A stretch of DNA of 64,000 nt from Macquaria australasica (GCA_005408345.1 SEMN01000205.1:806001-870000), one strand, 5' to 3'. Positions 45,751 through 55,405 are shown, numbered from the stretch's first letter. The notes: generated by a model from the letters alone, not told the origin. Numbers and translations are program-made.

Positions 45751-46267
45751 AGAGTTATGTATTCAGTTGTTACTACTCCACATGTTCAAAAACTATGTTC
45801 TTTATACTCATTATTCTCCAAATTCAAAGTTATTGTTCTTGTACAGTTTAACAGGCCTGTTTATTGTTATTGTGATTACTTAAAATACAATGGAGCATGG
45901 GTTTGCATTAAGAATTCTGACTCATATATATATAGATATATAGAGATAGATATATATATATATATATCTATATTTATATAGATATAGAGATATATAGATA
46001 TATATAGATATAGATATATCTATCTATCTATATCTATATATAGATGATATATCTATATATATCTATATAGATAGGGTTACTCTGATCAAAAGTGCCATAC
46101 AAACCTCTCAGTGGATGTTCAAATCAAAATACAAAATACTTTGATAAAATAAAACTGATAAGTTTAAAGTAAGCAGAAAAAGAGAGAAATAAAATGAGCA
46201 GAAAGTGGTTGACTTGGTGTATTGTACAGATTTTGTATAAATTGAATGAATTAGAAATTAGCGCTGA
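45751..46267. other. Non-coding gap between Penelope and L1 elements
   Basis: Holds the microsatellite at 45920-46075 and otherwise AT-rich DNA without recognisable genes. Confidence 0.45.
45920..46075. repeat. TATAGA/TATATC-type microsatellite, self-complementary
   Basis: About 150 bases made of TATATA, TATAGA and TATCTA words in both orientations. It would form AT hairpins and is likely to be length-variable. Confidence 0.75.
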
Positions 46268-46644
46268 GGTGACTTCCGGGAAGATGGCGGAGAGAGTAGA
46301 CGCATAGTTGACTAACTCTCCCGAGTCTGTTAAAAAATACCCATAAAGTACATGTAACTCAACAGACAAAAGTACGATGAGAGGGGGAAACAAACGAAGA
46401 AGTCAGAGAGACATTAAGAAGCAAGACAACGTTCAAGAACAACCCGCAATGGAAGAAATCTCCGAACATGAGGCTAGCGAACACGAGGAAGAAGCAACGG
46501 AGGAAATAGACCAAGAAGGCCACACAGAGACACTGTGAGCTGGGCTGGCTACTATCAGTAACGATATAAAAGAGCTCAAACAAGAGGTATGGTATGAACT
46601 AACCACATTTAAAGACGAACTGAAGAGGGAGATGAAGGAAGAAA
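46268..46644 (+). pseudogene. L1-type LINE, 5' UTR and start of ORF1
   Basis: Begins GACTTCCGGGAAGATGGCGG, the usual look of a fish L1 5' end. ORF1 starts at 46376 (MRGGNKRRSQRDIKKQDN) and runs through an acidic segment (EEISEHEASEHEEEATEEID) to a stop at about 46539. In the same frame after the stop, ISNDIKELKQEVWYELTTF and KDELKREMKEE form the start of the coiled coil. The ORF1 product of L1 elements is an RNA-binding chaperone. This copy is interrupted at 46644 by the LTR element; the next L1 bases follow at 49244. Confidence 0.7.
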
Positions 46645-47128
46645 TGTCATGGTCCACAAAGGACTCTTGTGTGGACTTGTGTGTTTTGTCTTGTTTCCTG
46701 TTTTATTTTGAAATCCCTGTTCTTGTTTCTTTGTGTCTTATTTACTTCCCGTCATTGTTCTGTTTCCCTCCAGTTGGATTGTGTTCACCCGTGTCTTGTG
46801 CTCACCTGTTTCTGTTTCCCTCGTTTACTTTCCTCTACATATACCGGTCCTCTCCCTTTGTTCCTTGTCGTGTCATTGATGTTGCTGATGTGGATGTTCC
46901 TGAGATTTGATTGTGATATTCCTGATGTTCCCAAGTTTGATGTGTTGGACGTTCTCCTCGTGTCATGCTCCTGGTGATTCCCTGTGTGTCTGTTCCTGAG
47001 TTTGTGTAAGTTTTGTGGTAATAAATAAATCCTTGGACTTATTCTGCATCTCTGTCTGCATTTGGGTCCTTCCCCTGTTGCCTAGATGGCCTGTCGCGGC
47101 AGAGCTGCCTCGCAGGCCTTTCTTGACA
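46645..47128 (+). repeat. Left LTR (484 bases)
   Basis: Bordered by TG...CA. It contains TTTCCTGTTTTATTTTG near its start, ACATATACCGGTCC where a promoter would be expected (46838), AATAAATAAATCC (polyadenylation-like, about 47021) and the family end block TCTGCATTTGGGTCC. The long frame to its right begins inside it at 47086. Confidence 0.7.
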
Positions 47129-49119
47129 GAATGACACGACCCCATTTGGACCCAGCGGACAGCCGCCCTTGCCTGCGGGACTCCCGGGCTCCATTAACCC
47201 CCGCGGAGTCACTCTGCAGACTTCTGGGGATCGAACCGCCGGTGAGTGACCAGCCTCCCTCTCCCTATGAGGACACTCGGCTGGCCATCTTCCCAGGGAC
47301 CCACGGGGGTCGCGGAGGAGGTAGTTGTCGGGGCTCCCGACGCCGTCCGCGGTCTCGGCAGCCCGGCGCCGCAGAGCCTCCACTGCCAGCGCCGTCGTTC
47401 CTCCGCGGCTCACCTCTACTATCCGCTTATCGCCTGGTCCTGGAATCCCGGTTGGCGGTCCGGTCGACTCCTGTTCCTGCTTCCCGGTTGGCGGTCCGGC
47501 CGACTCCTGTTCATGTTCTCCAGTCGGCGGCTCGGCCAGCTTCTGTTCCTGATTCCCGGTTGGCGGTCCGGCCAACTCCTGTTCTCCAGTTGGCGGCCTG
47601 GCCAGCTTCTGTTCCAGTTCCGGAGTCGGTGGTCCGGCCGACTCCTGCTCCACGGACCCGGTTGGCTAACCAGCCGACATCACTTCCTGTTCCCGAGCCG
47701 GCGGTACAGCTCACGCCAGATCCAGTTCTTGAGTCGTTGGTCCGGCCGACTCCGGCTCCCCGGACCAGGTTAGTGAACCAGCCGACATCAGTTCCTGATC
47801 CAATGCCGGTTCCGGTCCAGCTGCAGCCGCAGCCTCTAGTGCCGGTTCTGGTCCAGCTGCAGCCGCAGCCTCCAGTGCCGGTTCTGGTCCAGCTGCAGCC
47901 GCAGCCTCCAGTGCCGGTTCTGGTCCAGCTCCAGCTGCAGCCGCAGCCTGCTGTGCCCGTCTGGCTGCCGCCGCAGCCTCCAGTGCCCGTTCCTGATCAG
48001 CTGCCACCGCAGCCTCCAGTGCCCGTTCCTGATCAGCTGCCGTCGTCGCCGCCGCAGCCTCCAGTGCCCATTCCTGATCAGCTGCCACCGTCGCCGCCGC
48101 CGCAGCCTCCAGTGCCCGTTCCTGATCAGCCGCCACCGCAGCCTCCAGTGCCCGTTCCTGATCAGCCGCCACCGCAGCCTCCAGTGCCTGTTCCGGACCA
48201 GCTGCAGCCACAGCTTCCAGTGCCTGTTCCAGACCAGTTGACGCCGCAGTCTCCAGTACCTCTTCCTGCGCCAGTACCCGCCAGGCTGCAGCCGCCGCTT
48301 CCTGCTCCAATGCCGGTCCAGCTGCTGTCGCAGGTGCCTCAGCCACAGGTGCCTCAGCAGCCTAGCTGTCAGTCTCAGCAGTCGCCGGTGCCCCAGCAGC
48401 CTAGCTGTGAGCCTCAGCAGTCGCCGGTGCCCCAGCAGCCTCAGGTGCCTGTTCTCGTCGAGCTGCAGCCTCCAGTGCCAGTTCCCGTCCAGCTGCAGCC
48501 TCCATTGCCAGTTCCCATCCAGCCTCGGCAGCCTCAGGTGCCTGTTCCCATCGAGCTGCAGCCTCCAGTGCCAGTTCCCGTCCAGCTGCAGCCTCCAGTG
48601 CCAGTTCCTGCAGAGCGGCTCCTTCCTCGCCGCCGGTCTCCTGCCCGACCTCCGGAGCGACTCCTTCCTCGTCACTGCCGGCCTTCTGCCCGGCTTCCTG
48701 TCCGGCCTCCAGAGCGGCTCCTTCATCGCCGCCGGCATCCTGTCCAGCCTCCAGAGTGGTTCCCTGTGTCTGGTTGCCCTCCAGGCCGTCCGCCTGAGGG
48801 GTCCTGTCTGGTCTCTGCCCTGCCTCCAGGCCGTCCGCCTGAAGGGTCCTGTTCAGCCTCTGCCCTGCCTCCAGGCCGTCCGCCTGAGGGGTCCTGTTCG
48901 GCCTCTGCCCTGCCTCCAGGCCGTCCGCCTGAGGGGTCCTGTCTGGCCTCTGCCCTGCCTCCAGGCCGTCCGCCTGGGAGGTTCTGTCCGGTCTCTGCCA
49001 TGCCTCCAGGCCGTCCGCCTGGGAAGTCCTGTCCGGTCTCTGCCCTGCCTCCAGGCCGTTTGCCTGGGAGGTCCTGTTCAGGCCCGGGTCTGGGGGTTTT
49101 TTTTTCTGGGTTTGTGTGA
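47086..49119 (+). CDS. 677-codon proline-rich repeat frame in the LTR element
   Basis: One uninterrupted frame starting inside the left LTR. The first ~90 residues include LDPADSRP and a Gly/Arg-rich patch. Residues about 115-235 are imperfect repeats of RLAVRPTPVP and ESVVRPTPAPRTRLANQPTS. From about 235 to 510 the PVPVPDQLPPQP unit (36 bases) recurs. From about 560 to 665 the PPGRPPEGSCSASAL unit (45 bases) repeats about seven times. No retroviral enzyme motif, zinc knuckle, signal peptide or membrane segment is seen. A related, shorter copy lies at 50637-51357. Repeat composition keeps several frames open, so coding is not proven. Confidence 0.4.
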   Translation: MACRGRAASQAFLDRMTRPHLDPADSRPCLRDSRAPLTPAESLCRLLGIEPPVSDQPPSPYEDTRLAIFPGTHGGRGGGSCRGSRRRPRSRQPGAAEPPLPAPSFLRGSPLLSAYRLVLESRLAVRSTPVPASRLAVRPTPVHVLQSAARPASVPDSRLAVRPTPVLQLAAWPASVPVPESVVRPTPAPRTRLANQPTSLPVPEPAVQLTPDPVLESLVRPTPAPRTRLVNQPTSVPDPMPVPVQLQPQPLVPVLVQLQPQPPVPVLVQLQPQPPVPVLVQLQLQPQPAVPVWLPPQPPVPVPDQLPPQPPVPVPDQLPSSPPQPPVPIPDQLPPSPPPQPPVPVPDQPPPQPPVPVPDQPPPQPPVPVPDQLQPQLPVPVPDQLTPQSPVPLPAPVPARLQPPLPAPMPVQLLSQVPQPQVPQQPSCQSQQSPVPQQPSCEPQQSPVPQQPQVPVLVELQPPVPVPVQLQPPLPVPIQPRQPQVPVPIELQPPVPVPVQLQPPVPVPAERLLPRRRSPARPPERLLPRHCRPSARLPVRPPERLLHRRRHPVQPPEWFPVSGCPPGRPPEGSCLVSALPPGRPPEGSCSASALPPGRPPEGSCSASALPPGRPPEGSCLASALPPGRPPGRFCPVSAMPPGRPPGKSCPVSALPPGRLPGRSCSGPGLGVFFSGFV

Positions 49120-49238
49120 GTTTTGTGGTAATAAATAAATCCTTGGACTTATTCTGCATCTCGGTCTGCATTTGGGTCCTTCCCCTGTTGCCTAGATGGC
49201 CTGTTGCGGCAGAGCTGCCTCGCAGGCCTTTCTTGACA
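49109..49238 (+). repeat. Right LTR, truncated to its last 130 bases
   Basis: GTTTGTGTGAGTTTTGTGGT to CTTTCTTGACA matches 46998-47128 at all but a few positions. The U3 part is missing: the proline-rich region runs straight into it, pointing to an internal deletion that also removed the pol genes. Confidence 0.75.
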
Positions 49239-49243
49239 AGAAA

Positions 49244-50043
49244 TCACTATTCTCCGACAAGAAATAGACCATAAGCTCACATAAAACAAAAATGAGCTAC
49301 AGACACAAAAGGTATACATCGCCGAAGCCCAAACACGCATAGCAGAACTGGAAGAGTGGAAGACGGAGGCGAATGACGAACTGTCAGTGATGTTGGAGCA
49401 GACATGTCAGACGCAAGGAAAAATAACTGACCTTGAAGAAAGATCACAGAGAAATAATCTCTGGATTTTCGGTTTACCGGAGAACACGGAAGGGAGCTCC
49501 ACTGTCAAATACCTGGAGCAACTCCTACACACCGAACTCCAATTACCTGAAGGAACTAACCTCCAGATCCAATGAGACCACAGAGCCCTCGCCCAAAAAA
49601 CGATGCCCAGTGCTGCTCCCAGAGCAATTGTGGTCAACTTTCTACAGTTTGAGACGAAAGAAATGGTTTTGAAGACAGCATGGCAGTAGGGAGCAAACAA
49701 ATCTTCTTTGACCACAATTACCCTACCGAAAACAAAGGACATATTTGGGCATTAAAAAGGTGCTGAAGGAAAAAGGAATCCGTTTTCAGACTCATCTCGC
49801 AAAAAGACAGTGGTAGACGTATCAAAGCGCCAGATAAGTTTTGTGGGACATGAAGGAAAGAGGCTACACAGTGGACGTATCAGATGAGAGCATCGAACCT
49901 GCGGCCGTGGGGAGGATACGAGGAGCGTTGGAGTGGCAACGAGTGAGGGGGAAAGAATGAAGATCGGAGACAGCGCATCGAGCGAGAGGAAAACTGCAAA
50001 ACTACTGGTGGAGATCTTAAGTGTTTTGCTTAAGGATGGAGGT
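49244..50043 (+). pseudogene. L1-type ORF1, coiled coil and RNA-binding part
   Basis: Continues directly from 46644. TLRQEIDHKL-type residues (with stops) lead into AQTRIAELEEWKTEAN, then QGKITDLEERSQRNNLWIFG and LPENTEGSSTVKYLEQLL, the RRM-like core of L1 ORF1 proteins (Transposase_22-like). HRALAQK and AIVVNFLQFETKEMVL follow. In-frame stops occur near 49573, 49690 and later. The C-terminal end near 49950 (SEGERMKIGD) is followed by a purine-rich tail and the second LTR-derived segment. Confidence 0.7.
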
Positions 50044-50455
50044 TGTTATGATTTGCCATCTAGGCAGCAGAGGAAGGACCCAAATGCAGACAGTCGAGGC
50101 TCCAGCAGTTCAAAGGTTTATTTTTTACAAAAAACACTTACACGTAGGTGCAGGCAGGTAGACAGGTAACAGGTATAGGGCAGGTCCAGGTTTGGGGAAC
50201 AGAAGCACATGGATAACATACAAAACTAGCACAAGACAAGCAGTATGAAGCCACAGAGAACAAAGGAAAGGGGCCGGTGTACATATATATATATATATAG
50301 GGAAGGGGGTTAACGAGCGAATCAGGGGCAGGTGAGCACTGGGGAGCAGGTGTGGGTAATCCAAGAGACATGAGGGCAGGAACTAAAGAAACAAGACAGG
50401 TAAGAAAATTTCATAATAAAACAGGAAACAGAACAAAACCCAACAGGATATGACA
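50044..50455 (-). repeat. Reverse-oriented LTR (412 bases)
   Basis: Borders TGTTATGATTTGCC and GGATATGACA give TG...CA in either reading. On the minus strand it carries a TATATATA run (50281-50300) where a promoter is expected and ends with TCTGCATTTGGGTCC followed by CTGCTGCCTAGATGG. Confidence 0.7.
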
Positions 50456-50636
50456 GTACACCGCTGTTCAGCTGGACAGAAGTTGAACAGGACCCCTCAG
50501 GCGGATGGCCTGGAGGCAGAGGCCGAACAAGGCCCCCCCAGACGGACGGCCTGGAGGCAGGACAGAAAGCAGGTAGACAGGATTTGGGTCCTTCCTCTGC
50601 TGCCTAGATGGGAAATCATAACAGAAGCCACCACAT

Positions 50637-51357
50637 TTGGACCCAGCGGACAGCCACCCTCGCCTGCGGGCGTCCCAGGCTCCCTTAACATTCATTATTG
50701 TTCCACCGCCGGTGAGTGACCAGCCTCCCTCACCTTATGAGGGCACACGGCTGGCCATATTCTCGGGGAGCCGCGGAGGCTGCAGAAGAGGTGGTTGTCG
50801 GGGCTCCCGACGGCGTCTGTGGTCTCAGCTGCCCAGCGCCACAGACCGACCTACTTCTGGACCAGTTTCCCGGTTGGCGGTCCGGCCGACTCCTGTTCCT
50901 GGTTTCCAGTTGGCGGCCCGGCCAACTACTGATCCTGTTTCACCCTTGGAGGTCCGGCCAACTTCAGTTCCTGTTCCTGAGTCGGTGGTGCGGCTGACTC
51001 CTGCTCCCCGGACGGCGAACCGGCCGACATCAGTTTCTAATTCTGAGTCAGCGGTCCAGCCAACGCCTGATCCAGTTCCCGAGTCGGTGGTCTGGCCGAC
51101 TCCCGCTCCCCAGACCCGGTTGGCGAACTGGCCGACATCAGTTTCTGGTTCCAAGTCGGCGGTCCAGCCAACGCCTGATCCAGTTCCCGAGTCAGTGGTC
51201 CGGCCGACTCCTGCTCCCTGGACCCAGTTGGCGAACCGGCCAACATCAATTCCTGTTTCCGAGTCGGCGGTCCAGCCAACGCCTGATTCAATGCCTGAGT
51301 CGCTGGTCCGGCCGACTCCTGCACCCCGGACCCAGTTGGCGAACCGGCCGACATCAC
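50637..51357 (+). pseudogene. Proline-rich repeat frame, shorter copy
   Basis: Opens with a TTG codon at LDPADSHPRLRASQ, continues with VSDQPPSPYEGTRLAIF and then four to five imperfect copies of SESAVQPTPDPVPESVVRPT plus PAPRTQLANRPTS. It corresponds to the first third of the frame at 47086-49119. It then fuses in frame with L1 nuclease residues (PESDKYF) at the segment boundary, so the long frame to 51602 is a chimera. No enzymatic motif is present. Confidence 0.45.
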
Positions 51358-51852
51358 CCCCAGAAAGCGATAAATATTTTTTCAAGTCCCTGTTTGATGT
51401 CATAGCTGTAGAAACAAAAAGGAATCTTAATTTGTGGGGGAGATTTAAATGTTATGAATCACAGTATGGATACAAGTCTCAAAAGAACAAAAATGCAGCT
51501 AACAAGATTCATAAACATGTCACTGGAGGAGATGTGGATGTTGGATATATGGAGAAACCTGCATCCTTTGGAAAAATATTTTACACATTCAGCTGCTCAT
51601 GAAGTCCATTCGAGGATAGGAAGGACTATTTTTTAATGAATGTAGACGATAGCCACAGAATGAAGGAATGTAAGATTAGAGGGGCAGATGTGTCGAACCA
51701 TAATCCACTCTGTTTGAAAATATGCCTAAACAATAGAAGATGGCATACAATATGGAGACTCAATGTGGGAATATTGAATAATGAACAAAGAAAGGAGAAG
51801 ATAAAAACAGAAATAAAAACAGAGGAAGACAACAACAACAACAACGGAGCAG
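51358..51852 (+). pseudogene. L1-type ORF2 endonuclease, C-terminal part
   Basis: PESDKYFFKSLFDVIAVETK starts the segment, then a GGDLNV-type motif across a frameshift at about 51435 (LICGGDLNVMNHSMD in shifted reading), MLDIWRNLHPLEKYFTHSAA, HEVHSRI and VSNHNPLCLKIC. These are the last blocks of the L1 APE-type nuclease. The first half of the nuclease is missing, apparently replaced or deleted when the neighbouring LTR-derived segment arrived. The segment ends at the AGCAG target duplication of the solo LTR. Confidence 0.7.
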
Positions 51853-52553
51853 TGTCAGGGTCCGTCAAGTCAGATAGTCTGTGTCCTGTGTCGTGTTGTT
51901 TCCCGTTTTATTTTGGTAGTCTGTCTTGTGTCATTCCCCATGTCCTGTCAAGTTTCCCGTCGGTGTGATTGCCCCAATGTGTTTCACCTGTGTCTCGTTG
52001 TCCCCTCCTCCTGGTATCTTATTCATAAAGACTTGAGGCTGTAATTGCTGCCAAAGGTGCATCAACAAAGTATTGAGCAAAGGCTGTGAATACTTATGTA
52101 CATGTGATTTCTTAATTTTTTTAATTTTTAATAAATTTGCAAAAATCTCAAACTTTTTTCACGTTGTCATTTTGGGGTATTGTGTGTAGAATTTTGAGGA
52201 CAAAAATGAATTTATTCCATTTTGGAATAAGGCTGTAACATAACAAAATGTGGAAAAAGTGAAGCGCTGTGAATACTTTCCGAATGCACTGTATAAGGTT
52301 TTTCCCCTCCCTTCTGTGCCAGATTGTCTCGACCTGTGTGAGCTTTCCAGCGGTTTTTCCCCTTCGTGCATGTCCCTCCTGTTTGTGAACCCTCGTTTGT
52401 GTTTTGGACCTGTGAGTTTTTGCCTTGTGTTTTGGATACCTCTGCCAGATTGGACTGACCACCTGTGTACCAAACTTTTGGATATTGAAGTATTTGGACT
52501 TTTCCCCCGTGTCAGAGTCTGCTTTGTGGGTCTTCTGTCTAGTGAGCCTGACA
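51853..52553 (+). mobile_element. Solo LTR inside L1, TSD AGCAG
   Basis: Starts TGTCAGGGTCCGTC and ends GAGCCTGACA, flanked by AGCAG at 51848-51852 and 52554-52558. L1 coding sequence resumes exactly across the site. GTTTTATTTTG near the start matches the style of the other LTRs. There is no internal retroelement sequence, so this is a solo LTR left by recombination between two LTRs. Its middle is interrupted by a Tc1-type fragment at 52017-52291. Confidence 0.85.
52017..52291 (+). mobile_element. Tc1/mariner 3' end remnant in the solo LTR
   Basis: AAGACTTGAGGCTGTAATTG followed by CTGCCAAAGGTGCATCAACA and AAGTATTGAGCAAAGGCTGT is the well-known end of a fish Tc1 transposase gene. The terminal inverted repeat follows (GTGAAGCGCTGTGAATAC, then TTTCCGAATGCACTG and TA). 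Only the 3' part is present. It sits between GGTA and TAAGG of the LTR, i.e. at a TA in what was probably its TATA box, the required Tc1 target. Confidence 0.8.
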
Positions 52554-52558
52554 AGCAG

Positions 52559-52971
52559 TAGACCCGACAATGCTATGGGATGCCATGAAGGTAGTTATTA
52601 GGGGACAACTGATAGTTGAAACTGCATTTTAAATTAAGGGAATTAGAGCAGGATTACCAGAATACAAATGACCCAAAGGTATACCAACAAATCAAGGTAT
52701 TGAAAACAAAAATAAATGACATACTGCTAGATGAAGTTGAAAAGAGGGACAAGTTTTTGAAACAGAATTATTATGAAACAGGCTCAAGGGCTACTAAACT
52801 GTTGGCAAAACGTATATGCAAACAAGTAATCAATAACATACATAAAATTAGAGACCCCCACACAAGTGAATTAATGTACATACCAGAGGATATAGAGAAA
52901 ATCTTTCAGAGATATTACGAGGAATTATATACACAACCCACATCCGCAGATGAAGAGGAAATTAGAACATG
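52559..52971 (+). pseudogene. L1-type ORF2 linker before the polymerase
   Basis: Resumes after the solo LTR with AMKVVIRGQL, a block found after the nuclease in L1 ORF2, then KLRELEQDYQNTNDPKVYQQ and SRATKLLAKRICKQ, ending PTSADEEEIRT. This is the charged helical linker upstream of the reverse transcriptase. No polymerase follows, so the L1 copy is 3'-truncated or deleted at about 52971. Confidence 0.75.
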
Positions 52972-53195
52972 GTGGCCAAGTGCCACGTGATGTGGAGTCC
53001 AGTGGTGACAGCATGCTAATGAGAGAATCAAAAGGAGCCTTAGGGGGAACACACCCCTTCCTTACTACAGATAGCACTACTGCCCTGTTGCTCAGGGCCA
53101 TAGACAGCAGCAGGACTAACCCAGCATCACCAAATGATGACTTGCAAGTCAAGTCCTCCAGTTCCACCACCAAACAAGATCCAGTGGCTGTGTAA
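52972..53195 (+). other. Unrecognised open frame ending at TAA
   Basis: Directly after the L1 fragment a frame reads GGQVPRDVESSGDSMLMRES, later TTDSTTALLLRAIDSSRTNP, and ends STTKQDPVAV with a stop. A polyadenylation-like AATAAA follows at about 53296. Composition is more protein-like than the surroundings. It could be the last exon of a host gene, part of another mobile element or chance. No convincing splice acceptor in the right frame is seen because L1 sequence abuts it. I do not recognise the protein. Confidence 0.3.
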
Positions 53196-54681
53196 AGTAA
53201 AAAGAGATTGCTGAGAATCCTTTATGTTGAGGGAAAAAAGGAATAATCACCATTAAACCTTTATTTTCTATAAATGATTTGCTGTGTAAATGAAAAATAA
53301 AAATTATTTTAGTGTCGTAGTAAATAATTGAGTTTTATAAAAAGTGTACAAATGTGTTCATGTCTTGTAGGTAAAGCGCCATACACTAGTATGTAGCAAC
53401 GGTTCACACTATATTTCAGTGCAAAAAAGATATCAAAAGGTGCCTTTCTGTTTGGTATGTTTTAGGGAGCTCCAGCATTGCATACTGGGCCGTATATTCA
53501 TCATCTTAATCTTCCAGTTAACAATCAAAAAGAACTTGCTGGTTGCTTTTAACGTCCTGCAGTTGGAAGTGCCCACTGACACGACCGTTTGATCTTCAAT
53601 GTATGCAATCAGAGTGCATGCTACGTCCTTAAATGATGTGATGGCATAATGAGCAGCTTATGTGTCCAGCCATTTGACCTCACCAGCTGGTTATCTGATG
53701 TCCTTTGTACGAATTTTGGGTTGTCTCACTGATATTTGTTTCCTGAAATACAATACTGAACTTCAATGCCTGGACTGATGTTTATGAATGATTAATCAGC
53801 TTATTTCCTGCATTTGATGAGAGTTGAAGAAGATGTTAGAGATCCTAATCCGGCACCCTGCTGGTGAACGAATATTGTAAGTCTTAGATAAAGGTGCAAT
53901 CAGTAAAGTCTGGCTCTTTAGCGTTACTAATACGTATATGCTTAACATAACCTCGTAGATTTTTTTTAGTAAATTCTATATTGGGATTTGAACTACATGT
54001 TTCAAGTTTACCCTTTCTATGCTGCACTGGTGCAGTATTGCACTTAGACAAAGTTTTGGGACTCACAACAGACAGGTAAAAAAACGGCAGCAGAGGCCTA
54101 AATCTCCTGACTTTAACTACCTATTGTGGGTCATTATTTGACATACTTACTCTACAGTATCTTTTTGAAAGGAAAGGATCATTTCTTTCTATGCTGGCAG
54201 GTATCCACATCTCCACTGAGTGCAAACTGACTCAGTTAAAGTGGTGCCACCAAAGACAAAACTGCTAGCATGAAGACCAGCAGTTCTCCATTTCTTCAAG
54301 AGAACACTCCACTTACTTGCCCTCCATCACCAGTATGATAATACTGATTGCATCTTTAAATGCAAGAACAAGTGTGTACTGAACGAAAACTTTGTGAAGA
54401 CGTCCATGTGTTTCTGAGTAATGCATTTTGGGGATTAAAGACAGTGCTAAATGTATTCATGATGGTTAACTGCTTTAATTTGTTCAGTCATATCTCTGGT
54501 ATGATAGACATTTATTTTTCAACATGTTACAATTTCCAAAGTTTGCACTTATCTTTTCAACTACCCCAGCTTCTGTTCACGTGTGCAGTCTCACCACTTC
54601 TAGACTCCAGAATAAACTCAATTATGAAAAGTAAATCAAAATAACCCTCATTTGGCTCTGTAATAAGCCATAGTTTCTTAA
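53196..54681. other. Non-coding stretch, no gene seen
   Basis: AT-rich DNA with short frames only. An acceptor-like site at 54201 is not followed by a matching donor. Confidence 0.4.
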
Positions 54682-54750
54682 AATGTATGTATGTATGTAT
54701 GTATGTATGTATGTATGTATGTATGTATGTATGTATGTATGTATGTATGT
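54682..54750. repeat. (ATGT)17 microsatellite
   Basis: About seventeen perfect tandem copies of ATGT. Confidence 0.95.
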
Positions 54751-54925
54751 AGAGTCAGATGAGTTATTTATTTGGTAATTCTTGCCAATTACAAGCATTA
54801 ATTATTATAGTATACATCTCTATTTTAACAAACCCGATTTAAAAGATGTAAAAATATACATAGCCATCTATTCCACATGGTTATTAGTGCTAAAGAGAAA
54901 ATAACTACTTGCATATTTTGTCACT

Positions 54926-55405
54926 TGTTACGAACTCAAACACAAAACTGGTGGACGACTCTCCAGACAATATTGTGGGTATAACAAAATTTTAACTGAG
55001 ACAGAAACAAACATAAGGTGCTCTCAGGAAGGATATACAAAAGTACAAAGAAAAACACTCACAAGGAGGATAAAGTACAAACAAAAAACAATAACACAGA
55101 CCTGAACAAAACCTGATAACATGAACACTTGCTGGTACACTTGACTCCTTTGACAGACTGAACAAGACAAACTGGCACAGGACAAAGGGAGACAAGAACT
55201 ATTTATACATGAGGTAGGGGAAAACAGGTGAGACCAATCAGGGGCGGGGTAGACAATCACAACGGCGGGAAAATCACACAAAGGGAGGAAGTCAAGGTCT
55301 GAAACGAGAGGGAAAGGTGAGTACAAAATAAAACAGGAAGTGCAAGACGAGACTAGACGTGAGTGACTTTAACTTAACATAAAACTAAAACTAAGGCATG
55401 ACATA
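54926..55405 (-). mobile_element. Gypsy-like LTR, reverse orientation, probably solo
   Basis: Minus-strand reading begins TGTCATGCCTTAGTTTTAG, contains ACTTCCTGTTTTATTTTG, CATGTATAAATAGTTC (TATA box, about 55195-55210) and ends GAGTTCGTAACA. The style matches the other LTRs here but the sequence is a different family. CACTTGT occurs both at 54922 and 55466, so the true right border may lie 60 bases further out. No internal retroelement genes flank it. Confidence 0.6.

Larger units (their letters stand above)
46645..49238 (+). mobile_element. Non-autonomous LTR element inside L1, TSD AGAAA
   Basis: Starts TGTCATGGTCC and ends TTTCTTGACA with AGAAA on both sides (46640-46644 and 49239-49243), the 5-base duplication made by LTR-element integrases. 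The left LTR is 46645-47128. The right LTR is represented only by its last 130 bases (49109-49238), nearly identical to the left LTR end. The inside holds a 5' gag-like remnant (LDPADSRP) and a long proline-rich frame but no protease, polymerase or integrase. Gypsy (Ty3) affiliation is inferred from LTR style and the DPADS block. Confidence 0.8.
50044..51357. mobile_element. Rearranged second copy of the LTR family
   Basis: A complete LTR in reverse orientation (50044-50455) is followed by reversed internal sequence (50470-50575), then a forward LTR end (50582-50623) and forward internal sequence (50624-51357) similar to 47140-47800. The two LTR ends form an inverted repeat of 42 bases with one mismatch. 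The right side has no LTR and joins L1 nuclease sequence at 51358 without a visible target duplication. Inversion or recombination between two copies is the likely origin. Confidence 0.65.

Noticed and set aside
45920..46075. Self-complementary AT tract as a possible CRISPR-like or regulatory array
   Set aside because: There are no regular repeat-spacer units; it is a TATAGA/TATC microsatellite.
47039..49171. Long minus-strand frames opposite the proline-rich region (Gln/Ala/Glu-rich, up to 300 codons)
   Set aside because: They are mirror frames of the same 36- and 45-base repeats; GC-rich repeats without stop-forming words keep several frames open.
54190..54260. Possible exon after CTATGCTGGCAG
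   Set aside because: No donor follows within the open frame.
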